Shown here piece by piece: positions 1-8,290 of a stretch of DNA of 27,390 nucleotides. The DNA comes from a virus, in the IMG/VR virus record IMGVR_UViG_3300042889_001955, positions 1-27,390 of that record, one strand, 5' to 3'. Under the pieces are notes generated by a model. That model searched no databases. It was not told where the DNA came from and worked only from the letters and a program-made list of their open reading frames with translations. How positions within the stretch are numbered: position 1 is the first letter of the stretch; each line of letters starts with the position of its first letter. A program made the position numbers and the translations under genes.

Positions 1-603
1 TCGGTTGGCGACAAACCAATCATTGTTGATCAGAGTCTGAAGAAGACAGGTGTTGTAAAGAGGACTCTCACCATTCTCTGCACACAGCCGTGCAAGTTCT
101 TCACTATAGCCGGTGTCGGGTATGAGTTTTCCCTTGTCATCTAGAGTACCCGCAGGAAGGCACAACCTTGCCATGTGTCCTTCGATGGTTCCCATGTTGA
201 TACCGCCTGTGGGGAAGTCGAGGATCATTGACCAATCACAGTTGGCCTCCATCCACTTCATCATCCGGTTTCGAGTTTCATCACCCTTGAACTTGATTGC
301 TCCGGTTTGGATCTGGAATCCACCGGAGTCACCCAACACAACCGTGTTGCCTTTGTTGCGGCCTGTGACCATGCAGGTCTTACCCGCCAACCCATCCGAT
401 TTCGCAGCCTGCCCAGCTGAGTAGAGAGCAGAGCTGATATGGAAGAGATTGCTGTTGGGGTCTAGGAAGTCTAGGTCCTGTTGCGGTACGGGGCATGGAC
501 GCTTGGGTTCCGTGTTAGTAACGAACCTCGTGTACATCTCGGAGATGGCGGGTGTGAACCTAGCGTAATCACGGTATCGCTTGGTGAAATCTATTCCGGG
601 CAT
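1..603 (-). CDS. DpdA / tRNA-guanine transglycosylase-like enzyme (partial, C-terminus beyond window)
   Basis: The reading frame starts at ATG 603 behind an AGAGG ribosome site and stays open for 201 codons to the window edge, so the C-terminal part is missing. Around residue 100 it carries GDSGGFQIQTG. This matches the TGT active-site motif DSGGFQ, whose Asp and Gln contact the base in bacterial TGT. About 30 residues later comes CDWSMILDFPTGG, which fits the second base-recognition segment. TGT enzymes exchange guanine for a 7-deazaguanine in tRNA; phage members of the superfamily (DpdA) do this in DNA and protect it from restriction. In a phage a DpdA role is the more likely reading, but the nucleophile aspartate region lies outside the window, so a tRNA-acting enzyme cannot be excluded. 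It sits downstream of the tail-fibre block, 63 bp after the fibre gene. Confidence 0.72.
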   Translation of the reverse strand, partial: MPGIDFTKRYRDYARFTPAISEMYTRFVTNTEPKRPCPVPQQDLDFLDPNSNLFHISSALYSAGQAAKSDGLAGKTCMVTGRNKGNTVVLGDSGGFQIQTGAIKFKGDETRNRMMKWMEANCDWSMILDFPTGGINMGTIEGHMARLCLPAGTLDDKGKLIPDTGYSEELARLCAENGESPLYNTCLLQTLINNDWFVANR

Positions 604-620
604 TGATGACCTCTTATTGG

Positions 621-636
621 TATTCTCTCCAGAATA
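621..636. other. Small perfect inverted repeat in the leader of the DpdA-like gene
   Basis: TATTCT and AGAATA flank a 4-nt loop and lie just upstream of the ribosome site of the DpdA-like gene. The element could be a short 5' leader hairpin. It has no U-run and is too short to call a terminator. Confidence 0.35.
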
Positions 637-666
637 GTTATCCTGGGTACCAGAAGTCAATTTCTA

Positions 667-2769
667 TTAAAACAAGATGACCGATCGCCGAGGTCGATAT
701 GCTCCAGCGTAAATCGTCTTATCAACAATGACCACATCTCCGGGCATCACATCAGCAACGATAGCGACGCTGGTCACAATGTTGTGACCAACAATGGACA
801 ATTCCGTAGATTCGACTACCACCAATTGATCCAACGACACTGACGTATCTTGACTCAACAGTTCTATTATCTGATACGATGGTGTCGCTATCGTTGATGA
901 TTGCCACGTGCTTGCGAATTGCACTAGGTTGAGATTACCAACTGGTGGCTTTGACTCAGAACCGGACGACACCAGCGGCGCGTGACCGCTGATAACAATA
1001 CCACCGGTATCGATTCTTTGATTGTGGCTTACCACAATCGACGGAATCTTACCGGAAATTGTTAGATTGCCCGTCTCAGTCAGCGCGTTAACTTCGATTG
1101 TCTGACTAGGAACCAAACCAACAATTTCAATCGAAGATACTCCAGCCACAGCGTTGGCAAACGATCGAGCTGTAGGAGCAAATCCGGTGATAGTGAATGT
1201 GCTGAAGTTAGGAGTTACCACGGCGGATGCAGTTGGTAAGACTGTACGCCCAATCAATGTCAAAGTGGCAGGTAGCAAGATTGGGAAGTTGTCAACTCTT
1301 GCGGAGACACTCAAGCCATTAATCACCAGAGCACTAGATGACAGACTGGACTGCTCATTTTTAGATGCTTGAGTCGCCGGGATTCTTCCCGTTAGATTCA
1401 AACCACCGGCGGTAGATGTTGCGGATACGCTGTTAGCACCAATTGGTGGTAGACCTGCTATTACCGAGGTACCCTGACCAATAAGAGAAGTATCTCCCTT
1501 TGTTACAAGTATTTGATTTCCAACAATAGTATGAGTTGAAAGCAAAGAAAGGGAAAGGCTCGATGATGAAGCCTCAGGAATTCTACCTAGAATTGCAAGG
1601 GTCGAGAAAGATGCGTTGGCATTGCTGGAAGACGCAGTGGTCGGAATCTTACCATCAATAGTAAGATTGGATGAATCAATCTGACTAACAAGTGTTGCAG
1701 TTACCGATGGTACCAGGCCGGTTATATTGATATTGCCGGCTAAGAGGGTGGCGAAGCCATTGCTGTTGGCAGACGAAAGTGGCGGATATCCGGAGAGTGC
1801 CACCGTTCCTAGAGTGGAAGTTACACTAGAACTCGAAGTGCTAGATTGATTCAACCCAGTTACCGCGAGAGTGCCCACTGCCAAGTTGGCTTCGTTCAGC
1901 GTGTCGCTGGTGGCGACAACCGAATATGTAGAGAGAACTAGGCTAGAGGCGGCAATAGAAGAATTGCAGGAGGACGACGGCGACGCGACCAATCCTGTAA
2001 TTTGTAACGCACTAGCCAGTGTAATGGCTGTGACATTGGCTGTGAATGCAGTGGTGACATTGAAGCCAGTAACAGTGATACCACTCGTCGCCAGCGTGGA
2101 TTGAACTGATGACGTGGCCGTCGGTGTCTGGGAAACTATGGTGAGGTTGGATACACCTGCCGCCGCCGCATATGATAGCTGCTGTATTCCGTTAGAGGAG
2201 AGTGAGATGCCACCGAACGTGACACTCGTTGCTGCCTGAACTGCGACATCGGATTCCGATGTCACTAGCATCGGGCTCAAATTCTGAGAGAGGCTAGCCG
2301 CTATTTGGATTACGCCACCACCACTTGAGATCAGAGATCCTAGTGTTGGTGTAGATGTACCGAGAACCAATACGCCAACCGAGGATGACGAAGTCATCGC
2401 AGCCAGCGAGTTGGTTAGAGTAACTGATGAGACTATTCCGCCGTTCGATATCAGCGATATAGCACTTAACGAACTACTGAGTGACAATCCTGATATGATG
2501 TCCACGTCGCCAGACGTGGACATCATATCAAGGTTAGCGGAAAGACTAGCAATGATCGGTGAGGCTATAGCCTCAACCGTACCACTTGCCACTGCTGTCA
2601 GACCATCCAGAGTCTGAATCAGAGAACCGCTGAGCTCTACCTTGACATCGGAAGCGGCTGTGATCGAACCAAGTGTGGCGACCAGGGTGGCGGTGGGCGA
2701 CTCAAGTAGGAGTATGCTGCCATCTTCAAGAAGAAGGCTGGAGCCGTCCTCCTGGAGAATATATGACAT
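667..2769 (-). CDS. Repetitive tail-fibre/adhesin-type structural protein
   Basis: This 700-aa protein starts at ATG 2769 with a strong AAGGAG site. It opens with a short repeat of the kind seen at the start of phage structural proteins (YILQEDGSSLLLEDGSILLLE). The rest is rich in Ser, Thr, Ala, Val, Leu and Ile, with almost no Cys, Trp or Tyr. From about residue 240 on, short units with the pattern hydrophobic-x-hydrophobic-x-G-x-x-P recur (for example LTIDGKIP, LAILGRIP, LNLTGRIP, FTITGFAP, IEIVGLVP, LTISGKIP, IVISGHAP). This pattern suggests a beta-strand ladder in an elongated fibre. It is the last gene of the virion block and lies 9 bp after the 954-aa structural gene. The exact role (fibre, adhesin, head decoration) cannot be told from sequence. 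A perfect 18-bp hairpin lies within its 5' part. Confidence 0.75.
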   Translation of the reverse strand: MSYILQEDGSSLLLEDGSILLLESPTATLVATLGSITAASDVKVELSGSLIQTLDGLTAVASGTVEAIASPIIASLSANLDMMSTSGDVDIISGLSLSSSLSAISLISNGGIVSSVTLTNSLAAMTSSSSVGVLVLGTSTPTLGSLISSGGGVIQIAASLSQNLSPMLVTSESDVAVQAATSVTFGGISLSSNGIQQLSYAAAAGVSNLTIVSQTPTATSSVQSTLATSGITVTGFNVTTAFTANVTAITLASALQITGLVASPSSSCNSSIAASSLVLSTYSVVATSDTLNEANLAVGTLAVTGLNQSSTSSSSVTSTLGTVALSGYPPLSSANSNGFATLLAGNINITGLVPSVTATLVSQIDSSNLTIDGKIPTTASSSNANASFSTLAILGRIPEASSSSLSLSLLSTHTIVGNQILVTKGDTSLIGQGTSVIAGLPPIGANSVSATSTAGGLNLTGRIPATQASKNEQSSLSSSALVINGLSVSARVDNFPILLPATLTLIGRTVLPTASAVVTPNFSTFTITGFAPTARSFANAVAGVSSIEIVGLVPSQTIEVNALTETGNLTISGKIPSIVVSHNQRIDTGGIVISGHAPLVSSGSESKPPVGNLNLVQFASTWQSSTIATPSYQIIELLSQDTSVSLDQLVVVESTELSIVGHNIVTSVAIVADVMPGDVVIVDKTIYAGAYRPRRSVILF
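2491..2530. repeat. Perfect 18-bp inverted repeat with 4-nt loop inside the fibre gene
   Basis: The left arm is 2491-2508, the loop GCCA is 2509-2512 and the right arm is 2513-2530. All 18 pairs are Watson-Crick. It encodes the LDMMSTSGDVDIIS stretch near residues 80-93 of the 700-aa fibre protein. No U-run follows in either direction. Confidence 0.9.
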
Positions 2770-2778
2770 TCAGTCTCC

Positions 2779-5643
2779 TTAGAATAGAAGTGTTCTAGAA
2801 AGGATCGTCCCGGTATTTTGCAACGAGTAGAGGTATTTTACCTCTCCCGTTGGATTAGAGATGATCTCCATAAAGTTACCAATGTGAACGGCGTTTTGTG
2901 GTATAGACGTTGTCGCGATGCCATCAATTTTATGATAGTTGATATTGTAGCCAAAAATACGGACAGGACCAGAAGCTACGGATCGACTCATTAGTAATGT
3001 ATCGACGCCATCATAGGCGTATGATGATCCAGTGTTAAACAATTCACCCTGTGGTGTAATGAAGTCTGCGTGATCCCATCGCCCAGTAGTGATATCGTAA
3101 CGATCCATAGTGTTCGATCCGCCGCCTCTTGGCGAGAAAATGAATCTGGCTTTTTTAGCTGCGTCTGTGCCATTCCAAGCCCAGACAAGGTCAATACCAG
3201 CAGCTCTTGGAGGAATAGCAAGGATTGCATACGGCGTATGTACGTCTGGAGTACCAACCGTGGCTGTCAGTGCGGTTGAGGTACCGCTGGCGATTGCCAC
3301 CTCAGTTCCAGCCAAGGCAGCACCAGTCACGCGAATTCGCTTACCAGCCCACTGGTTGACGGTCCAGTTTTTGGTGGTCGTTTCAGTAATTGTGTTAAGA
3401 GTCGCCGCAGTGTTTAAGCCCCACGTATCCGCAATTTCATATCTGGTCATCCCGTCTGGTGTAAAGCTTTGGGTCGAGAATGTCAGTGTAGTAGCAGTGT
3501 TGGATATGATTGAGATTCTACCAGACCCATAACCAGTCCCGGCTTCAACTTTGAACAGGTATCCAGCCCATTGGTTGGGAACCCAGTTTTTAGCTGAGTC
3601 CACAAGCGTCGTTGTAGATCCGCCAGTTGCTCTGCCGTAGCCAACCTGATCTGCTTGTTTTCTCTGGTTGTCGGATCCAAAAACTTTGGAATCGTAGACC
3701 ACATATTTCGATGTTCCGTTACCGGCTGCTGTAATGGCTAGACCAACAGTAATGGTGGTGGCGGTATTCGAAACAATCCATCGAATCTGTGAAGTTGGAG
3801 CCGTACCCGCGACCATAACGTGAATGAGGCGACCGGCGTGTTCGTTCACTATCCAGCTCTTTGTAGAATCTACAATTACGGTGACACTTTGTGACGCTGT
3901 CGCTACCATGGTAGCTGCGGCCGTCGTAGCTACACAGAATGTAGTTGGAATAGTGGTGACTGGAACACCAATGATGGTGTAAGCTGCGTTCCAGGTGGCA
4001 TCGGTGCAACCAGCAAAGGTTATAGAGTTGCCTCTCTTGAACCAGTGCGCCGATGTCGTAGTGATTAGTGCGGTTGGACCAACTGTCGTGATAGAAAGAG
4101 TAACGGTACCAGTACCAGTACCACCCGTGACCGTAGTGGTGTTGCCGGTAGCGTAACCAGTTGTCGTTCCGGAATGTGCTAGTTCGACTGACGTGATAAC
4201 ACCCGTTGGAGTGATACCTGTGACGTGAGCCTGAGCACCAGCACCGGTACCGTTGGCAAATGTAAGAACATCACCGATGGTGAATCCTGAAGTACCGCCC
4301 GCAACAGGAGTTGCGTTTAGCACTTGAACACCAAGCGCAATTCTGGTACCAGTCGTTACACCAACCGGATTCCATCCATTCATAGAAGCACTGATGTTGG
4401 TAGTTACGCCATCATCAAACGATTGTCCCTGCATCCAGAAATCATTTTCTGGAGAATAGGCGAACATGGTGGCAAGCGCACCACCCGCAACAAAGATCTT
4501 ATCCGAATCTGGCCAAATTTCATAGGTCGACCCGGTCGTTGGAACCACGTCCCAGTTTTTAGCTACCGTGAACGCTGTTGCTGTATGCCCAATGATTCTT
4601 CTATTTTGGCCAATACCAGTTCCACCGGTAATGAAAATTCTATGGTTGCTGTAGCGATCAGGAGTCAGCGCCAACCCAGCATCCGCAAGGGTTCTACTTG
4701 TGCCAGACACTACACCAACGTTTGTGACGAGCGCTGTGCCAAGTTTACCGGTCCGCTCTATGGCAAAATCAGTACCATATGCTGCCAGGAGCAAACTCTG
4801 TGGAACAGTCTTGGTTTGCCAAGAATCATGAATGACATCGTAGTATTGTAGCGTCATAAAGGGGGTCGCTGCCGCCGAGGACAACAGATAGATTCCTCCA
4901 GAAGCAGCGGTAAAGAATGAAGAGTTGTCCGGCGTAGTAGTCCAAGCGTCTACGCTATAAACGGATGCTGAAATCTCATACATCGACTGCGCACCTGCAG
5001 TGGTGGCAGGTAATACGTTAGGCGCAGCGGCAACGAAAATTTGGTTATTCCACTGGTCGTGTGGTTGTAGGTTGGCGTCTGCAACATAGAGAGTGGTGGC
5101 GTCATTATACAGAATCTTTTTGTACAGCGTGTTAGCTGTACCGAATGTGATACCAACCAGGTATCCAGCCCATTGATTCATACGCCATTTTTTCGTGGTA
5201 TCGGCCAGGGTGGATGTGGTAGTACCAGTAATAACACCTGACTCGTAAACGATGTCGCTTACGTGGGTCAGTGTTCTAGTTTGACCGACACCTGTTCCCT
5301 GCAGGATTTCCATGGCCTCACCATTGAGAGTTGATCTCAAAGCTGGGATGGTAACCGTTGTGGATGTGGCATCAATTATTCTTCCGTGGAAGCCGCGACG
5401 CTTTGTGTATCGCATCTTTGCGGCAGTAACACCAGCCGTGTTTGGCGATGTGAGTTGCTGCCACGTGTCAGCCTGTGTATCATAACGATAGAAGGCCGCA
5501 GCGTTGAGGTAATAGATGTATCGGTTGCTTGCATCGTCCGACGATGTCATTGCTGATACTGCCGACGCAGCTACTGGCGCTTGGCTCATCAATTCCCAAA
5601 ACGGAACGTCGATAACCTTTTTGTTGTTGTTGGTTATAGGCAT
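2779..5643 (-). CDS. Large virion structural protein with W-x-NQWAG repeats
   Basis: This 954-aa protein resembles large structural proteins of T4-like marine phages. A repeat of about 100 residues is visible. Each unit has a Leu-Ala/Val-Asp 'SxxTLxD' lead, then K-x-W-x-x-N-Q/E-W/H-A-G, then a T-x-Y/I-x-I-x-x-N-x-T-T stretch. Clear copies encode KKWRMNQWAGYLVGI (about 5150-5190), KSWIVNEHAGRLIHV (about 3818-3862), KNWVPNQWAGYLFKV (about 3553-3592) and KNWTVNQWAGKRIRV (about 3331-3371). Between them lies a Gly/Thr-rich segment (about 4080-4300) with GxGxGAxAxVTGI and GTGTGTVTLSI. The N-terminus and C-terminus contain Tyr/Trp-rich strands that look like Kelch or beta-propeller blades (YRYDTQADTWQQL; YDITTGRWDHADF). 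I infer a tail or baseplate-attached fibre protein. Confidence 0.75.
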   Translation of the reverse strand: MPITNNNKKVIDVPFWELMSQAPVAASAVSAMTSSDDASNRYIYYLNAAAFYRYDTQADTWQQLTSPNTAGVTAAKMRYTKRRGFHGRIIDATSTTVTIPALRSTLNGEAMEILQGTGVGQTRTLTHVSDIVYESGVITGTTTSTLADTTKKWRMNQWAGYLVGITFGTANTLYKKILYNDATTLYVADANLQPHDQWNNQIFVAAAPNVLPATTAGAQSMYEISASVYSVDAWTTTPDNSSFFTAASGGIYLLSSAAATPFMTLQYYDVIHDSWQTKTVPQSLLLAAYGTDFAIERTGKLGTALVTNVGVVSGTSRTLADAGLALTPDRYSNHRIFITGGTGIGQNRRIIGHTATAFTVAKNWDVVPTTGSTYEIWPDSDKIFVAGGALATMFAYSPENDFWMQGQSFDDGVTTNISASMNGWNPVGVTTGTRIALGVQVLNATPVAGGTSGFTIGDVLTFANGTGAGAQAHVTGITPTGVITSVELAHSGTTTGYATGNTTTVTGGTGTGTVTLSITTVGPTALITTTSAHWFKRGNSITFAGCTDATWNAAYTIIGVPVTTIPTTFCVATTAAATMVATASQSVTVIVDSTKSWIVNEHAGRLIHVMVAGTAPTSQIRWIVSNTATTITVGLAITAAGNGTSKYVVYDSKVFGSDNQRKQADQVGYGRATGGSTTTLVDSAKNWVPNQWAGYLFKVEAGTGYGSGRISIISNTATTLTFSTQSFTPDGMTRYEIADTWGLNTAATLNTITETTTKNWTVNQWAGKRIRVTGAALAGTEVAIASGTSTALTATVGTPDVHTPYAILAIPPRAAGIDLVWAWNGTDAAKKARFIFSPRGGGSNTMDRYDITTGRWDHADFITPQGELFNTGSSYAYDGVDTLLMSRSVASGPVRIFGYNINYHKIDGIATTSIPQNAVHIGNFMEIISNPTGEVKYLYSLQNTGTILSRTLLF

Positions 5644-5656
5644 GTGTGTACTTTCT

Positions 5657-6016
5657 CTACGATACTACTATGTTGGCGCGCGGACCATTGGCATAACCGG
5701 TTCTTGATAGCGCTCGCATCATATCAAATGCGGGAATACCACCCATCGCGGTTTGGTTGCTCACCGTACCCACCGTAGTCACACCAGTGACCGTGGTGAC
5801 CGTGGTCACCGCAGTGACAGTTGATACGGTTGTTACCGTACCAAGGGTCGCCACGTTGTTGACATCAATGTTCAGGCGGTTTGAACCACCGCCCGTAATG
5901 ATACCTAGTGGTTTAAGAAGCTGGAAGATTCTTCGCAACAGCGATAGACTGCCTTCTTCGGCAGGCGATACGATGTTGTTATCAGCATCCTTTAATCGTG
6001 TTGATTCTAAGTACAT
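5657..6016 (-). CDS. Small structural protein with VTTV repeats
   Basis: The 119-aa protein starts at ATG 6016 behind GAGGAAAG. Residues 1-40 predict a helical head (YLESTRLKDADNNIVSPAEEGSLSLLRRIFQLLKPLG). It is followed by about ten copies of a V-T/S-T/A-V unit at residues 55-85, then a Gly/Ala-rich tail ending NGPRANIVVS. Such V-T repeat proteins occur in the structural blocks of T4-like phages and are probably small fibre or adaptor subunits. It lies between the 954-aa and 126-aa structural genes in the same orientation. I cannot assign a specific role. Confidence 0.65.
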   Translation of the reverse strand: MYLESTRLKDADNNIVSPAEEGSLSLLRRIFQLLKPLGIITGGGSNRLNIDVNNVATLGTVTTVSTVTAVTTVTTVTGVTTVGTVSNQTAMGGIPAFDMMRALSRTGYANGPRANIVVS

Positions 6017-6025
6017 CGTCTTTCC

Positions 6026-6406
6026 TCAAAAAATCAGCCATTTGCCATTGGCAAATGTCAATCCAAACGAAGTATTGACATTGGATATGATAACATCGGG
6101 ATAACCATCAATAGTTTCAGCGCCATCGGGCAGTATTGTGATTGTCCCACTATTTATGTTCTTTATCTGATATTGTTTTCCGGCCGTCCCTGCTGGGAGT
6201 TGAAGTGTGAATGTCCCATCTGTGATAATCACACTGTCGTCTGCTAGAAGAGTATAGTTGGATGTGACATTGACCACCTTCGTGACTGTGAGCAAATCAG
6301 AAAGCAAGATCTTCTTTGTGGTGCCACTCTGAACCAGAACGCCAAGTTCGGTCCCTATGAGAGGAGCACTGGCCGATGGAAGTTCACTGATTTTTGTATC
6401 AACCAT
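6026..6406 (-). CDS. Tail-fibre-like head-domain protein
   Basis: The 126-aa protein starts at ATG 6406 with an AGGA site. The N-terminus MVDTKISELPSA is typical of phage tail-fibre proteins (x-x-x-K-I-S-x-L-P). It is followed by a beta-rich domain with YTLLADDSVIITDGTFTLQLP and YQIKNINSGTITILPDG, a pattern found in phage fibre and tail-spike modules. The protein ends FANGKWLIF. Its size suggests a stand-alone fibre-tip or chaperone-like domain, not a full fibre. It is flanked by structural genes. Confidence 0.65.
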   Translation of the reverse strand: MVDTKISELPSASAPLIGTELGVLVQSGTTKKILLSDLLTVTKVVNVTSNYTLLADDSVIITDGTFTLQLPAGTAGKQYQIKNINSGTITILPDGAETIDGYPDVIISNVNTSFGLTFANGKWLIF

Positions 6407-6416
6407 CGAGTCCTAC

Positions 6417-6821
6417 TTATGCGTTTGCGTCGGTCAGGGTGAAGGTATTGACGGTAACAGTCTGCGAGGTGGCAATTGAAGTGTTATCCAATTCCATATC
6501 ACCACCACCAGAAGTAGCTGTTACGGTACCCTGCATGTGACATGTGGTACCTGCGTTATCAACAATTCGGAAATGTGCCGCAGTGCCAGTGGCTGCCGCA
6601 GTACCAGTCCACGTGCCCAATTTGGCTTTCGAGCCAGCCGATGCTGCAGACATGTAATCAGAAGGTAGGGTAATTTCACACAACAAGGTTCCAGAGGCGG
6701 CCGTTCCACAGTTGGCAGGTTGGGCACCTGTACGAATTTGCAGCTTTGCGGTTGCACCAGCGGCAACTTCAAAGGCATCCAGGCGACCGTTACGAACGGC
6801 GACAGAAAGTTGAATGGCCAT
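6417..6821 (-). CDS. Small beta-rich structural protein (unknown role)
   Basis: The 134-aa protein starts at ATG 6821 behind AAGGAT. It begins MAIQLSVAVRNGRLDAFEVA and holds Gly/Ala/Thr-rich predicted beta strands, with two cysteines in the middle (ANCGTAASGTLLCE) and a third near CHMQG. This composition fits a small capsid-decoration or tail protein. It forms a pair with the next upstream gene of similar length and composition. No enzyme motif is present. Confidence 0.6.
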   Translation of the reverse strand: MAIQLSVAVRNGRLDAFEVAAGATAKLQIRTGAQPANCGTAASGTLLCEITLPSDYMSAASAGSKAKLGTWTGTAAATGTAAHFRIVDNAGTTCHMQGTVTATSGGGDMELDNTSIATSQTVTVNTFTLTDANA

Positions 6822-6830
6822 GAATTATCC

Positions 6831-7277
6831 TTAAGATAGTGTGAAGAGACCGGAAGCGTTGATTGTGATGCTCAGCGTACCATTACTTGGACTCAAGCCA
6901 GAACCCACACCAGTTTCCAGATCCACAAACCCAAGAAGATCCTTATTAGAAGCAGTGTCGTTATAGATCACAGCATACTTGGCCGAGAATGTAGAAGACG
7001 TCCAACTCTGATCATCACAGTCGACTGTGATTGTACCAGTGCTTCGCGTCACCGTCATAGCAAGGGTTTTGCCGGCAGTGGTGTAGCCGTTGCCATTGGC
7101 AACTTGCGCTGTTAGGTCGGCGTATCGAGCATCCGTCGATGTACCAGCAAAGGTAGCATCAATAGACTGCGAGCTTGTCACCAGAGCCATTTTGTAAACG
7201 TGAGTATCCAAGTCGTGGATACCGTTTAGAAGCTTGAGCTTGGCGATATTGAAAACTGTGAAAGGTCCAGCAGCCAT
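6831..7277 (-). CDS. Small beta-rich structural protein (unknown role), late promoter upstream
   Basis: The 148-aa protein starts at ATG 7277 with a strong AAGGAGAT site. The start (FTVFNIAKLKLLNGIHDLDTHVYKMALVTSS) and the following Thr/Ser/Gly-rich strands resemble small virion proteins in the structural modules of marine phages. A T4-type late promoter (AATAAATA) lies 32 bp upstream, so this gene probably begins a late transcript covering the downstream structural genes. Function is inferred from context only. Confidence 0.62.
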   Translation of the reverse strand: MAAGPFTVFNIAKLKLLNGIHDLDTHVYKMALVTSSQSIDATFAGTSTDARYADLTAQVANGNGYTTAGKTLAMTVTRSTGTITVDCDDQSWTSSTFSAKYAVIYNDTASNKDLLGFVDLETGVGSGLSPSNGTLSITINASGLFTLS

Positions 7278-7308
7278 CGAGATCTCCTTAGAAGGCGTTT
7301 ATGTCTTC

Positions 7309-7316
7309 TATTTATT
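7309..7316 (-). promoter_or_regulatory. Late promoter (AATAAATA)
   Basis: On the minus strand the sequence reads GAATAAATAGAAG, close to the T4 late promoter TATAAATA. It sits 32 bp upstream of the 148-aa structural gene and overlaps the stop of the gene before it. Confidence 0.6.
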
Positions 7317-8290
7317 CAGGAGATCACCCAGCTGAATACAAAGCTAATATGGCTCAATTCTGGGTCAGTGTTCTGCGGTGCTACCAATAATAGTATGTCA
7401 TTTGGTGCCACACTCGAGCCATGATAGGTCAGTGTCGCCACAGAACTACCGGCCATAAATCTCACATCAATGAAGGACGTATTATTTTTGAGCAGGAAAA
7501 AGGTGCAATCCGATTGGGTGGCAATCTCAGCATTTGCCTTGGTCTTGGATGGATCAATCACAATGTTGTCGAGCACTATGATCCGCATGATTTTTTCCAA
7601 AGGACCTGGGCGGTCACCCACGAACGCACTCATTCTCATCGGAGCCGCAGGACCGGTTGGCCCCAAAGGACCCACGGGACCAGTAGGTCCCACAAGCGGA
7701 ACAAATGGACCCCATCCAGGAGCAATCTTAGGTCCATAGAATCTATGGTTCAGAGTGTCCACATAATAGTCACCAACATCACCAACTGGAAGAGTGGGAG
7801 GACCTTCGCCATTCAAAATAGTTCGGGCCACCGCGCCCGTGGGCCGCATGGAGACCAGTATTTTAGTTGGCGAGAGGGCGGCGCCGATTTGTCTCTGCCA
7901 TGCTCCGGATGGTGGAACCTGCGTGAGCTCGCCATTGATACCACAATAAAGAGCCCCAGGGCTCCAATTCCAAGCTGGGTCCTCTATCTCACCCACTAGG
8001 CGGATAGAAAGGGAGTTGCCAATACTGGCATTCTCAACAGTAACGCCTAGGATTAGATCAGCATCAGTCGCCAGGCCAACATCAGGATAACCAGCGTGGT
8101 CCTCACCAATTTGCTTGACGACTCGATAGCGTTGAAGAGAGGTATTGGCAGCTCTGATAATGCTAAGATTGGTAATCGGAAAGAATTCACGCGCGATAGC
8201 GAAATCAACCGCGGTCTCGTCCATGAGAGATCCGGGAGTTACCGTTTCGACACCTGAGTCACTTATAGTGAGGATTAGGTCTTCACTCAT
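7316..8290 (-). CDS. Collagen-like tail/fibre protein
   Basis: The 324-aa protein starts at ATG 8290, whose first base overlaps the stop of the preceding gene (TAATG). The N-terminal half (about 1-160) is a beta-rich domain. Then comes a segment common in phage fibres: GDVGDYYVDTLNHRFYGPK, then GWGPFVPLVGPTGPVGP. The collagen-like Gly-x-y run continues GPLGPTGPAAP near residues 205-225. A C-terminal domain of about 100 residues follows (IMRIIVLDNIVIDPSKTK through SFVFSWVIS), and it may trimerise. The collagen motif implies a trimeric stalk. I infer a tail-fibre or head-fibre protein. Confidence 0.72.
   Translation of the reverse strand: MSEDLILTISDSGVETVTPGSLMDETAVDFAIAREFFPITNLSIIRAANTSLQRYRVVKQIGEDHAGYPDVGLATDADLILGVTVENASIGNSLSIRLVGEIEDPAWNWSPGALYCGINGELTQVPPSGAWQRQIGAALSPTKILVSMRPTGAVARTILNGEGPPTLPVGDVGDYYVDTLNHRFYGPKIAPGWGPFVPLVGPTGPVGPLGPTGPAAPMRMSAFVGDRPGPLEKIMRIIVLDNIVIDPSKTKANAEIATQSDCTFFLLKNNTSFIDVRFMAGSSVATLTYHGSSVAPNDILLLVAPQNTDPELSHISFVFSWVIS

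Noticed and set aside
4324-4851. 175-codon open frame on the plus strand
   Set aside because: It lies wholly within the 954-aa structural gene, has no promoter or ribosome site and looks like a translated antisense strand.
5775-5835. Repetitive gtgac/gtcac DNA resembling direct repeats or operators
   Set aside because: It encodes the VTTV repeats of the 119-aa protein; codon repetition explains it.
6151-6158. ATAAATAG on the minus strand inside the 126-aa gene
   Set aside because: It matches the late core but lies within a coding region, about 135 bp from the next start. It could be real, but it may as well be chance, so I did not list it.
7650-7700. Repeated GGNCC-rich DNA resembling a tandem repeat
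   Set aside because: It is fully explained by the collagen-like Gly-Pro codons of the 324-aa protein.
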